The notes beneath the pieces are model-generated. The model was not told where the DNA came from and did not search any database. It was given only the letters and a program-made list of their open reading frames with translations. Below, one piece after another: positions 22,779 through 34,731 of a stretch of DNA of 41,717 nt. The translations under genes were made by a program, and so were the position numbers. Source of the stretch: Balamuthia mandrillaris (taxonomy: Eukaryota > Discosea > Longamoebia > Balamuthiidae); NCBI GenBank assembly GCA_031835245.1, contig JAVKOQ010000193.1, positions 57,501-99,217 on the forward strand. Reading direction: 5' to 3'. Every line of letters begins with the position of its first letter. The stretch's first letter is position 1.

Positions 22779-25700
22779 CGGGAGGCTATCTGCTCCGTGC
22801 ACTCGAAAGGATAGCGCTTGATGTAGAGCACTGCGTCAGTAAGAGCCTGTAGAGCTGTCGAAGACAGCTGCACATTCAAACCGCCGTACTCAAGTCTAGC
22901 GTCGGGAGGCACCTGCAATGATTGAGCGATGGTTGCTTCGGACAGTGTGAGTTACAAAGGCGAAGATAGCGAGAGGGAAAAAGGATAGGAAGAGGAAGCA
23001 AGTACTGGTTCCATCGAGCTCGCCATAGGTAACAAAGGCTTCTGTTTGAGCTGGAGTAAGAACAGGGATGGTAATCTCTGTCGCATCCACGTATTCATTT
23101 CTATCCTTCTTTTTTCCGTTTTCTGGGAGAGAACAAGCCCCAAGTTGCACTGTGAGCTTACCAGGGGCCTTCGCTTCAATGGTGAATTCGAGTTTGGCTC
23201 TATGATGAGGTTTTAGCACAAGATGATAGCCTTGTACACCGGCAAGCAAGGCGTTTTGGGCTCGCAATGCCGCGAGAATGGATTGCGATTGCTCCGACTG
23301 GCTCTGTACTACGACAGAGAAAGTGGCGCGGTCTCCAACGTTCATGAAACGGGGAAGCGATGGACGAAGCATGATGGGTTGAGAAACTGAGAGGTTACTC
23401 TCAGCCGTCCCGTAGAAAGCAGCTTGGCTGGAGGCCACTGCCATAATGCGGTATCGTGTCAGATTGTCGGGAAGCGTGAACTCGACCTTGGCGTGACCTT
23501 CAGAGTCGGTGATCACGGTGGGAGCAAACAGGGCAGTAGCGTTGAAGTTGGTTCGAAGCTGAATTGGCGTGGCACTTGGCGCAGCCTGGCCTCCGCCACC
23601 AAGACAACCTTCAGCATAAGTATCATCCAGTGCCTGCCTTTGCTTCATAGCCAAAGACCTCGATTCCTTTTTCATGCTCCTCTCCCTTTTTGGGCTTTCT
23701 TCGCACTCTTCTGCCATGAGGGCTGCTGAGCAGAGAACTGGATAACGTTGCTCTGTGAAGAATTCATCCACTGGTGGTGATTCTTCTGGGACGGTTATTT
23801 CCTTTTCGAGAGTAACGTTGGTGAAATTGGTAGTCCAATTGATGGAGGTGTACTGCTGAGGATAAAAGGAGCTCAATGGATTGATGAGGATGTAATCGAC
23901 GAGCGAGAGGACGCTACATTGCCACCGCCACCACATAGTGAGGAACGATATAGAGAGCACAGAAGAGCCAAGTAATCAGCAAGATATTATAGGAGTGAGA
24001 GTTCGGGCACATGTGGGTCACGAACCTTTCGTCCACTACCACAACAGCAACTTAGGCGTTAGCTACTCCTACGTCTCTATGGTCCTTAACTGTCACACTC
24101 ACTGCTGCCACTTCGCCTGAGAAAAGATGTTAGCTTTAATGGAAATCTCGTGATGATAAGGTTGTAATGTACCGGGACGAGCATGAGCTCTATCTGGATT
24201 GAGATTCATCCGCAAGTTATAGATCATAGAAGATACAGAAACGTGAAGCCGTGTATTTGCAATGCTAGGTTGGCCCATAGAGAGGTCGTCTTCTGCCTCC
24301 CCGGCTGCTTTAGTTTTTTCCTTCTTACCCTTCTTTTTCTTTGCTTTGCTTGACAAGAGCAACTTCACACGACGGAGGTTCCTTGGCTCGGTGCCAACCA
24401 ACACAATCTCCAAGTGGATGCCAGGAACGTGCTCCGCTTTGATAGGAATGCTCATCGTGTAGGTGTTACCCGCATTGAAAAACTTTGAGAGTAGGCCATG
24501 TCCCAGATGTACAAGAACAGGTATCCTTGACAAGGAGAAAAGGGCGAACAGATTACCAACGTGCAATCCTCTCCTACTTCGTATTCCTGCTTGTCTGGGA
24601 TGACTGTCAAAGACGAGCATTCAACCATTCTGGTCATCGGTAGTATCTCTGGGGTAGCGAATAGTGGTTGACCTTCCGCGTATATTTCCACTTCGGCAGT
24701 ATTGCGTCTTCCCATGTCATCGATGACGATTGCTCTTATGAGAAATTTACCGCCCTTTGAAATGATGGTAAGAGAGAGCGTATCTTTGTCAATCCTAGGA
24801 AAGAAAAATGAACAAACATCAAGAAAGTTTGTATTACCACTCCTTTTGGCGGCTTAAATTGAATAGAACTCAGAGTATCTTTATCATTGCTGGAGAGTAA
24901 TTCATGTTCTTGGCACACCTCTGTTTGCTCACCGTTCGGGCCAAAAACACTGAGCTCCTTGATAAAGACACGGACTCCTTCAAGAAGATTTCCATCTATA
25001 GTAGACACAACCTTCTAACAAAATCCTATTAGAGTAGAAAGCATGCTTCAAACAAAATTGAACAAAAAAAAAAAAAAACGCAAGTCTACTACGAACCACT
25101 TCTATTTGGCTTTCTTCGCTGTGCTTGACAAAGGATTTAGCTGAGCGAATGCCCACATACAGCGCGGAAGGATGGAGAACATATGAGGAACTCGCAGATA
25201 ACGTCTGATAGTTGAGATCCTGAACGGAGATTGACCAAAACAGGTTGATTTACCGTTCCATCGCTGTGGACAGTTTATGGTCAGCAAATACACAGGTAAC
25301 TGTGGAACATATATAGAAACACAACGGACAACAAACCAAGATATTCTTATTTTGTGCTCGCCAGTAGCATCAGTCTTGCCCTTCAGAATCGCGGAAGTAG
25401 AAAGCTCCGTTGAGGTTGTTCCATTCAAAGGCCAAAAAGTAAACTGCCGATCCACCCCGGCTGGACGATAGTTTGTAGCCTGGGTATTGGCAGTCCAGAC
25501 GACTGTTGAATCGGCAAAACTTCCTCCTGTTTGTTTAAACAGAAAGAGCATTAGCATTGGAGAAGAAGACGAAGAAGGAAAGAAGAAGGAGAGAGATGGA
25601 GGAACGGAAATTAGAACCAGAATAGTAGGTAGCTTGCAGTGTCGCAAGCATAAGTCCTTCGCTCATAATATGAGGACCATAATTGATAAACGTCTTCACT

Positions 25701-26402
25701 TCAAACTCGGGGCGGCGATATTCCTCAACGCGGAAGGTGTGGGACAGGTATATCTTCTTTGCAGTAAACTGGAAAACGCATTGCCCAAGATTGAGGTCAT
25801 CAGGTAAAAGAAATGTCGCATGAAAACCTCCATTATTGTTTAGTTCCACCGTTCCTTTTCCCAACTGACAATAGCGAGCATCCATTACACTCCAATCGAG
25901 CTTCTTCACTTTGGGCATACAAAGTTCGCTTGTGATCTTTTTGCTGAGATCCAAGTAACGCAGCCATCCTTTGATGTTAACTTCTTCCTTTGGGCGGTAG
26001 AGTCCTCGATCATCAAAGACGTAATGGAGGTGGTGGGAAGGACTTGCAGAACCAGAGCCAGTGTCGGATATAAATGCAGTTGCTTTGCCTTTGGTGACGA
26101 TGAGGGTATGGTAGTTGCGCAGTGTCAACAGCGGCTTGGTAACTTTGGCCAGGCCTGATGCAGTAGTCATGAGTCAATACCAACGCAGTTTTTAAAAAAT
26201 CTTGCAACGAGCTCATACCATGTTCATCTGTTTTGTGATGAAGGTTTCTTCCAATAATACTCCCAGAAGGAAGCCAGCTTCCCCAGTCGACCAAGGCACT
26301 AGTTTTGGAATGTTTGAGAAGAAAACCAAAAAATCAGTGAAGAACAAACCATGAAGTGGACATTGAACAAAGATATGGTCATGTGTTGTGTTTTAAAAAA
26401 GC

Positions 26403-26452
<50 letters not shown>

Positions 26453-27522
26453 GGTACCCTTCCACAGGTGACCCATCAACCAAAGAGGTAACCCAAGCAT
26501 AGATTCCTTCAGAATGAGAAAAGCTGTTCAATCCCATCTTCGTGCATTGTACCCTTTTGGCAATTACAGGTCACCAAGGTTCTTAGTGGAGGGAGAAAAT
26601 AAAGAATAGTAAAACTAACCATCCAGCAGCCGTAAAATTGCAGTAACGCCACTTGTTGTGTTCAAGCCAATCGTGCGGCGGGGATACGGCTACAATTACA
26701 TGACCTAAACCGAGCTGTTTGTGCTCCAGATGAGGTTGAATTGGTACGTTGAACTCTATTGGTACGTTCTGAGCGAAATTTTCTATTGCCACTTCCTCGT
26801 CGTACACTTTCTTGCCATAGTTTAACTTGTGTTTCCAATCACTAATATAGCAGGAAAAGTAAGCAACGTGGTGCCTCATCTGCTTTTTTGCCCCCTCCCT
26901 CCTCCCTCCTCTCTCTCTCTCTCTCTCTCTCTCCAATCCGTGAAAGGCTATACGCACTTTGTAAATGAATTATACTTTCTGGGATGCACTTGCAAGATTC
27001 TAACCCACACTTTCTTTAAATTGGTAACCAAAAACCTGCAGACCCAAGCAGAGGGAGGCAGGAACGGATCAGCAATTACCATTTGATTCTGATTTAGCAT
27101 TACATTCGCTTCTCTATTCTGTACATCTATTGATTGCTTGCAAGGCTGTACAGGTAATTAAATCGTTTTAGTAATGGAGAAAACAAGCTTTTCAGTTGTG
27201 GAGAAAAAGCAAACCGCTAACTTTTGGCCATAAACGGCAAATATCTCGCCTTCTGCGGCAAAGGAATAGGTGCCTTCGTTTGATAAAGTAGCTTGCAATG
27301 TTACTGTGGCGTTGTGGGCGGAAATGAACGCGAGGTCAGGGAGGGCTGGCGTGACTGCTAGCCAATCGCTCAACTCTGTTTCCTTTTCGTTTAGCTGGGC
27401 AAGGGTTGCCTCGGAGAGAGGATTAGAGAAATGCAGTGTGAACCACGGAGCGATACCACGTCCAGGCCAAGTACACCTCCCATAGCTCAGTTTCATCTCG
27501 TTTGGCGTTGTAAATTCTGTAT

Positions 27523-27570
<48 letters not shown>

Positions 27571-28848
27571 TAAGGAAGTAAATTAGATTGATCGCAAGAG
27601 TTACAAAGTTCAGAGTTGTGCTTACCGAAGGATTGATCTTCTGTGGTTACATTGGGGCCTTCTGCAGAGGGCAAACCGCTTGGTAAAGATGCATGATAGC
27701 GATGCTGAAACGGTAACATGCTGCCTCCTTTAAGACAAAAAGAAAGCCAATGACCTTCTTTGGCTGTGTGAGTCTTGGATTTCAGCTCTTTGATGTAGCT
27801 TGTCTCTATTGAAGCAGCCGCGTTTCCATGTCGTGCCTCATAGTCTTCCACTGTACATAGCTCTAGTCGCGTGTTCATGGCTGTATCTTTTGGAGATGTG
27901 GTCCGAATTTCAAGATGCTTTAACACGGTGGCGGCATCTACTGCTTGATCGAAAAACAAGGCAAAGAGAGGGTCCACGTTGACTTCAGCACCGTTTCCTG
28001 GCATGGACCATACCAGCTTTGGAGGAGGAGTGCTGAATGTAATGTTCTGCTCTTTCAATAACTCATCTCCCAGCTGCTGCGGAGGCCTTTCGGTAGTATT
28101 ACTCGATAGGTGGTCGCCATTGGTAGTGCCTTTCCTTCCAGAGTGTTAAATACCAACGTCTGCATGGTGCACCATGAGACAACAAAAGAAAGTAGAAAGA
28201 TGTCAAAAAAAGAGGAACAAAAGAAGAGAACGAGCAAAGATGAGTGAGTGGCAGTTTAAAACTAGCAGGAGAGGAACAAACTTTGGTATCCAGGAAATGC
28301 CAAGAGCCAAAAGAACTAATGTCAGGCTGAACCGTGACCCCTATCCCTTGTGCCACTTTCTCAGTTTCTTCTATGGAGGTAAGGGCAACCAACGGTTGGG
28401 AGAACACGATGGTAATGGAAGAGACAGCGTGTGTCAGTGGGCACGCAACGCTCCACTCTCAACGCCTCGCGTACTTCTTTGGCTTCAGTGTCAACGACTC
28501 TGCTCGTTTCTGTTGATGCAGCGGTGGTGGAAGGCTCCGTTGGCGGGTCTGCTCGTGGTGAAGGAGGAAAGGCATGCTTCAGGGTTTTGGCCGTTCTTGG
28601 GGTGGGCGTGTCGTTTCCCGCATGTTAAAGCTTTGGACTGCCGAAATCTCAGGCACCGTGAAGGCAGGTAGCCGTTGGAGCAACCTCTCTAGCTCTTCGC
28701 CTTGGGCAGCGGTTGGCACTCTGCAGTGCGGTTCGTTAGAGAGCGCGTTCAGGAAAGGAAGAGAAGGGGGTCGTACACATCTGTTGATACATAAGCTTCT
28801 TTTTGCCCGTCTTCTTCTTCTTCTTCCTTTGCGCTCTTTTTTTTTCAT

Positions 28849-29117
28849 CTCTGGCTTGATTTGATTTTTTATTGGTGGTTTGAAACAGTTTCAGACCAGA
28901 TCAAAGCAGATGACTCCTCCAGCGGTAACGCAGCACCGGCACGCACAATTATTGCACACACAAGGAAGAAGGAAAAGAGCGGCAAAAAGGAAGGAAAGTG
29001 TGGACAAACGGTCATCGCAGAAAGTTCTCCTTTTTGTTTTGATTTGCCGAGACCTTTTGCTCGCACTTTTTATTTTGTTGTTGGCACTTTTGTTATTTTC
29101 AACAAAAAAAAACTAGA
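28849..29117. other. Divergent promoter region, A2M locus and CH-TM gene
   Basis: About 270 bp between the presumed starts of the A2M locus (minus) and the CH-domain gene (plus). It is T- and A-rich near 29080-29115, with no recognisable element and no credible exon. Confidence 0.45.
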
Positions 29118-31133
29118 ATGGCTTTCTTGGCTCCCAGAACTTACTCTGCGCCAGTCACCACCGGCTCTTCTTCCTCCAAATACTCAGATGAGGTAAGATG
29201 GACTATTTCTTTTCTATTCTATTTGTTTCTTTCATCTGTGGCTTCTTACCTCTCCACCTTGGTACTGCGCTTGCGTTTTTCTATTTTGCTCCAAAGCCTG
29301 CTGTGGACGAAACGTATGTGGGCTCTGCTCCAGCGGTAGTCAACGCCACTTCAGAGATCGTCATGAAGAACGGCTACCAACTGTACGGGATGGACGCTGA
29401 GTTGGAGCTGAAGCGCAGAGGAAAATTCGATCCAGAGTACGAAGCAAACGCTTTGAAATGGATAGCGCAGGTTTCTGGGGAAAAAGTGACCGATGTTTGG
29501 GAAGGCCTCCACTCTGGCGTCATTCTCTGTCGGTGAGCAACTACCTGTTATTCATTGTTCATCTTTCTTTGTTCATTTGTTCGTGTGTTCGTGTGTTTGT
29601 TTGTTTGTTTGTTTGTTTGTTTGTTTGTTTGTTTGTTTGTTTGTTTGTTTGTTTGTTTGTTTGTTTGTTTGTTTGTTTGTTTGTTTGTTTGTTTGTTTGT
29701 TTGTTTGTTTGTTTGTTTGTTTGTTTGTTTGTTTGTTTGTTTTCTTTGCGTGCTACTAAACGTACCAACAAAAGGGTTGTTAATGAGGTATTTCCTGGTG
29801 CTATTACGAAGGTAGACACACGTGATATTCCTCTTGTGCACCGGGTTCGTTATTAGCCTAGTTCTCTCCTTCCTCCTTTCTCTTGTCGCGTGGCTTCTGT
29901 CTTGTTCTTCTTGTAAGTTCGTTTGCTTGCTCATAAATGTAATGTGGTTTGTAAACCTACAGGAAAACATAGCCAAATATCTGGATTTCTGCCGCTCCTA
30001 TCAAATGGAAGCTACGGACTTGTTCAATATCAGCGATCTCTATGAAAAGAAAGACCTATTTCAAGTAGTGCAGAACGTGTATGCTTTGGCACGCATTGTG
30101 GAAAGAAAGATGAAATTTGGTGGTCCAAGCCTTCGTCTTAAAGCCGCTCTTTCCGTAAGCTCTCTCCCTTTTCTCTCTCTCTCTCTCTCTCTCTTTCTGA
30201 CTTATTGTCACTAACTTGACCCGTCTACATTAGTCTAGCAAGTCTATGCTCGCGTTGCCTCGCCCAAAGATGGTTGCTCTCCGCGATGGAGATGATACAT
30301 CCACATACTCTTCTGCACAAGATAAAGCCGACTCTTCAATTTCAGCAAAGACTGCCATTCCAGTGGTATTCCTCTCTCTCTCCCTCTCTTTCTCTTTCTC
30401 TTTCTCTCTCCTTGTTATTTGTGATTCTAATGAAGGATAGCAGCAATCATCAAGTGATAAAACCACTCCGAATTCTACTGCTGCTTTCAGCAAAAAACTT
30501 CGTGAAAAGTTCTTTGAACCAGGAGAACAAGGCAACAAAAATGCTAAACAAGCTGCCTCTCCCACTGCAACTGCTGGTCAGAGCTCTTTCTTTGGCACCT
30601 TCAAACGCATGATTTGGCCTTTCTCCACAGCAGTGGCAAACAAACCCACATCAACCCCAGGTGCATCGTTCCAAACAAAGCGAGCAACGTTTTCAGAGCC
30701 ACTGGCTAGTATGGCTCGTCGTGCAGCTGACGAGAAGCAGTGCAGCCCCCTTTTGATACATGGGGTGGTCTTTCTTCTTGTATCTCTTTGTCTTGGATCG
30801 GTGGGCAGTGCAGCCAGCTTGCAGCAACTTAGGACAGACTGCTTACTCACAGGCACCACGTTGCTTCTTCTCTCTTGTCTCATCCTTCCTTCCCTCTCAG
30901 CAGCATTGGGAAGCTCTATCAGCTCGGTACAACGTTCCATTACTCTTGCTTCCTACTGCAACGCGCTAGCCTCATTCATTGGATTGTTTGGGACTGCATT
31001 TTCAGCAACTGCAGAGCCAACAGTGGAATCATTGTGGGGGTTTGGCCTTATTTCTATGCTGCTCTTTTGTGTTTCTGCTGTTTGTGGAGGCTTTGCTTTT
31101 ATCCGTATTTATCAAGCCTACTCCCGATCCTGA
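29118..31133 (+). CDS. Calponin-homology domain protein with four C-terminal transmembrane helices
   Basis: Six exons: 29118-29192, 29297-29532, 29775-29844, 29963-30154, 30234-30365, 30441-31133. They join into 465 residues. After a short Ser/Thr-rich N-terminus comes one CH domain of calponin/transgelin type (ALKWIAQVSGEKV, LHSGVILCRVVNEVFPGAI, ENIAKYLDFCR, DLYEKKDLFQVVQNVYALAR). A low-complexity linker follows. The C-terminal ~140 residues hold four hydrophobic stretches: LLIHGVVFLLVSLCLG, CLLTGTTLLLLSCLILP, SITLASYCNALASFIGLFG and GFGLISMLLFCVSAVCGG. The CH part should bind actin or a signalling partner, and the tail should anchor it in a membrane. I do not know this combination as a named family. 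Start: the first ATG after the intergenic A-tract. Confidence 0.82.
29594..29742 (+). repeat. (GTTT)n tetranucleotide microsatellite
   Basis: About 37 copies of GTTT inside intron 2 (29533-29774) of the CH-TM gene. A shorter run of the same unit lies at 18521-18551 in a kinase intron. Confidence 0.97.
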
Positions 31134-31428
31134 ACAGCCTCTACTCATTTCGAATACGTGTATTTTATTTTTTTTACAACAAGCATTAGAAAAAAAATTT
31201 TCTCAAATAACAAATCGATGATGCTTTAAAAGAGCGTTTCACATCCAGCACATGCAATGTACCACTCAACACTAGAATTGCCCAACATAGTCTCCATTAA
31301 AAGTCGACTCCATTTGGTTTGCTCTTGGCACGCATAATTTGCGTAGCGTTAACAAAAAAAAAAAGGGCGGGAAAATGACCCAAATTTTTGTTATTAATTT
31401 GCGTATAGCTGCAACACAAAGGCTAGCC
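31134..31428. other. Intergenic region upstream of the INCENP-like gene
   Basis: About 295 bp, T-rich just after the CH-TM stop, with an A-run at 31350. In-frame ATGs at 31339 and 31375 could extend the INCENP-like protein. I prefer 31429 because the coding texture begins there. Confidence 0.45.
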
Positions 31429-33480
31429 ATGTCGAAGAGCAACGCAAGGCAGAGGCGGGTTCCGCCTTTCCTATGTACTCACGTAGCATGCACCGCAGCG
31501 TCCGGAGCACGGTTTGAGGGCAAGGACGGCAAGTCTCTCAACGAGCATGAAAAAACAAAACGCGCGCACCGGCGGTGCCAGCAGTCAGCAACGCCATGCG
31601 CAACCTGCCTGCGGACAGGAACAACGGCGCACCGAGCTGCGGCCAAGCAAGAGCGCCAAGAAGCGGAGAGAGAACAAAAACTAGAAGCGAAAGAAAAAGC
31701 GATTGAGCGTGCGGTCAAAAGGATGAAGGATGTAGACCCAGACGTCAGTAACGTAGACCTTGAAGTGGCGAAGGCAGCAATAGAAGGTGTTCTGTTAACA
31801 AATTTAGCGGATGGAGTGATAATGTTAGCGCAGCACTATCCAATGGTAACAACTCATGTTCAAGCAAACCTTTGCAGCGAACCTGCGACGACACCCAAGA
31901 AGAACTCTTCCACCATTGCCACCGGCAACACGAACCGGGCCGCTCTCCCTCAGCTTCCAAATAAGTTTGCAGAGCTGCTGATGGCGGATCTGGGTGGCTG
32001 GGACGAGGACCCGCGGACCCAAGAGGTCGTTCATGATATCAAAGCGCAAGCCAAACAAGTCGAGTGCGTTTTGTTTTTGTGTTTTTTTTTTTCTCAAACT
32101 CCTTATCTGCTTCTTCTTCATCAAACTAGTGGCCCATTGGTTGCACTGCCATGCAATCGCTCTCGCAAGACGCAGAGGATGAGCCACGCGGAGGCCCACA
32201 GCAGCGACTGCTATTCCACGCTCTGCCTGCCCTCAAGCTTTTCTCTGCTTAACACTTCGACCCCAGTAGCCAAGTCCACTTCCCCTACATTGTCTCAAGG
32301 GGCTGCTGGCGGGTTTTCTGTGCTTGGGCTGGATGAACGTAACAACAACAGTCCCAACACGAAGGAGATGGTCCTAAGGAGGAGCTCTCGTCTGAAAAAC
32401 AAGAAGCAACAACAGCATCAAGGAGCAAGGGCTGATGTTCAACATACTCCCAAAGCTGATGATGAGAAGGAGAATTCATTAAGAGCAGCACAGGAAATGA
32501 ACTCGCTGAACGTGGCAGACAAAGTTACACGCGCAAAGTCAACTGCTACAAAACCGAAGAGAAGGCTTGCAAAGCCATGCATCAAAGGAAAGCAGGCCAA
32601 AGAGCCAGCGAGAGAAGCAGCGCATAAGGCAGCAGTGGAAGCTCCGGCAGAGAGGAAGAAACAACTGAAGAAGAGGTCCTTGATTGCCCGCCTTGTTGTG
32701 AAGAGCCACTTCGCAGTGAAGAAGGAAGCAACAGGGCTTCCGTCAATCAGAGACAAAAAAGAACAGACTGAAAAGAAGGCTGAAGAAGTTGAAGGAGAAG
32801 AACAAGAAGAACAAGAACAAGAAGAACAAGAACAAGAACAAGAACAAGAACAAGAAGAAGCACAAGAACAAGACAAAGAAGATACGGAAAAGATGGATAA
32901 AACACACGTCAAACGTGTCCAGGTATTGATGTCTGCTGAACAGGAAGAGCCGCGACGAGACGATCCTTTGCCTGCTGAACAATTCAACGACGCGGAAGAA
33001 GACGAATGCCAACGCACGAATCCATCCTGCAAAGCTCCTGCGGAGCAAGAAGTGGACAGACAACAACCAAAGACCTCTGAGCAACTGTTTCAACGGCAAA
33101 CAAATACAACTGCAATTGCAACAAGTAAAAGTGGAGAAGAGCTAGTTGCCGATCTGGTTGATACCTCCTCTGGTGCTTCTTCTTCTTCTTCTTTTTCTTC
33201 TCCTGGCACTCCGTCTTCTTCTGCCACAAACAAGTCTTCCTCTTCACCATTGCTTAAACCAAAGAAGAAAACTTCGGCAGAGTTAATGCCTCCGCCAGCA
33301 CCAATAATTTTTTCTCACACATCTGCAACCACCAATAACAGCAATGCTGGCGGTTCCTCTCCATCATCTCGCCGTTTTTCTTCCACTTACTCTATATCTT
33401 CTTCTTTTCCTTCTGCTTCTTCTTTGTCATCATCTCCTCCTGTTCATAGCAACTATGAAATGACTCCTTACCAAAGGTGT

Positions 33481-33530
<50 letters not shown>

Positions 33531-33860
33531 TTCTTTCTTCTCTTTCTTTCTAGTATTCACCATGTGTTTTGCAATAATAGTTCAGATGAAGAAACAGATT
33601 CTGAAAATGAAGAGAAGCTGAAGAAGATTCCAGGATGGGCATGTAAAGAAGAGCTCCTATTGGAAGTCCAGCACCAAGCCCAAACAGATCCTGACGAGAT
33701 CTTTTGCATGAAGCACTGGGATACACTCGACTTGGAAGAGATCTTCAAATACAACTGTAGCAGATTTACACACCGGAGGAGCAGTGGTAATTGGACAGAG
33801 GATCGACTTACTTTTCTTGAGACTAGAGAGTATAAACGAAAAATGGGTTTTATTAAATGA
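31429..33860 (+). CDS. INCENP-like chromosomal passenger protein (IN-box) with N-terminal zinc finger
   Basis: Three exons, 31429-32063, 32130-33476 and 33581-33860, give 753 residues. The C-terminal ~80 residues match the INCENP/Sli15 IN-box that binds and activates Aurora B kinase: IPGWACKEELL, DPDEIF, LDLEEIFKY, then RFTHRRSSGNW (the Ser-Ser site that Aurora phosphorylates in INCENP) and a YKRKMGF end. The middle is charged and low-complexity, with a Glu/Gln-rich segment near 32800-32880 that could form a single alpha helix as in INCENP. The N-terminus has a C2H2-like finger (CTHVAC, then SLNEHEKTKRAHRRC) and a CATC motif, which animal and yeast INCENP lack as far as I know. Expected role: chromosomal passenger complex scaffold in mitosis. 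The identity rests on the IN-box only. Confidence 0.78.
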
Positions 33861-34200
33861 TTTAGCAAGAACAAGAAGAGAAACATGAAAAAGAAAAACA
33901 AACAATAACAAACCAAAACAAACAAACAAACCTCTAGGCAAAGGTCTACCAGGCTTCAATGCTAGTCAGTGATGCAATGATCGAATGAAGTTGTTCTTTT
34001 GTAGCCAGCAGTGCGCTGATGGGGTATTTTCATTTTCTGCACGTAGCCATGCCAATACTTTGTGTAATGGTACAGGAGGAAACTAAACAACAGGACACGG
34101 AGCAATTCACGGAGCAAATGTTCTGTCTGCGAGTTTTCGATTGATCGTGAGTGCTGACGTCAATTATTGTAGACAAAGGGGAAAAAAAAAAGAAAAAAAG
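33861..34200. other. Convergent intergenic region
   Basis: 340 bp between the INCENP-like stop (33860, plus) and the stop of the unknown minus-strand gene (34201). It is A-rich at 33870-33930 and 34180-34200. No gene or structured element is evident. Confidence 0.5.
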
Positions 34201-34731
34201 TTACTCCCAAATAGCAGGAGAAGGGGGTGGTTGCTTTTTGGCCTCCTCACGCCTCTTCCTGCTGTCTGCGCCTGTCGTAAAAACGAAGCTTTTGTGGTCG
34301 GTGAACTTCAAGGTAGCTCGTGGGACCGTATCCGTGGAAGCATGCCAAACATGAAGTGTGCCATCTGGTTGGTATTCGATTCGGTGCCAATCTTTGAGGC
34401 CTTGCCGCGTGGTAACTTTGTCTATCTTCTTTGGTGTAGGGGCAACAGAGCCTTTATGACCTTTTGTGGTAGAAATGACCGCTGCTATGTCTTGTGGAAC
34501 TTTAAGCCTTGCATCTTTGCCCTCACTGCCTCGGTCCAGTTCCCAACAAACTAAGGTACGTTGCGCCTGAGCACCAATAACATCGCACTGGTTGTAACCG
34601 TGGTTCGAAGCAAAAAAGTTGTAATCCACAGGAACGAGGAGGGTAGAGCTAGAAAGAATCCTGCCGTTTTGGGATGAGAGAGCGTTCGAGGACGTCACCT
34701 CGCTCCTTTCCAATAAAACGGCGAATGCCAT
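34201..34731 (-). CDS. Hypothetical protein, unrecognised
   Basis: A single uninterrupted frame of 176 residues (up to 212 if the ATG at 34839 is used). I do not recognise the family. It is globular-looking in the middle (VPVDYNFFASNHGYNQCDV, RTLVCWELDR, DWHRIEYQPDGTLHVWH, ATLKFTDHKSFVFTTGAD) and ends in a basic, Pro-rich tail (RKRREEAKKQPPPSPAIWE). No signal peptide, helix or coiled coil stands out. The balanced amino-acid use over 140 residues, and the lack of a competing gene on the other strand, support a real gene. It is head-to-head with the DEAH helicase gene. The ATG at 34731 overlaps the helicase ATG. Confidence 0.6.
   Translation of the reverse strand: MAFAVLLERSEVTSSNALSSQNGRILSSSTLLVPVDYNFFASNHGYNQCDVIGAQAQRTLVCWELDRGSEGKDARLKVPQDIAAVISTTKGHKGSVAPTPKKIDKVTTRQGLKDWHRIEYQPDGTLHVWHASTDTVPRATLKFTDHKSFVFTTGADSRKRREEAKKQPPPSPAIWE

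Larger units (their letters stand above)
20191..28848 (-). pseudogene. Bacterial-type alpha-2-macroglobulin, probably decayed
   Basis: Homology to the bacterial A2M family can be followed along the minus strand through about 18 exon-like blocks. Landmarks are FSQPLVALTS (MG1 region, ~28380), repeated MG domains, a bait-like Lys/Glu-rich segment (~23700), LPDNLTRYRIMAVA (~23440), thioester CTEQ at 22790-22801, the thioester helical domain (22174-20750) and EMYSPQVFGRS near the C-terminus. A2M proteins trap proteases through the thioester. Most junctions fit good GT-AG introns. Exceptions: frame breaks without any intron near 28590, 28445 and 28075; a TAA codon at 24052-24054 inside an otherwise perfect exon just before VAVVVVDE; a poorly resolved block near 25250; and a frame jump near 20540 where roughly 60 family residues (the DPLPAGLE region) are missing. 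Neighbouring genes need no such repairs, so I call it a pseudogene. No signal peptide is seen at the 28848 ATG. Confidence 0.75.

Noticed and set aside
29548..29976. TNKQ/VCLF tandem-repeat protein
   Set aside because: Translation of the (GTTT)n microsatellite. It sits in an intron that must be removed to join the CH domain.
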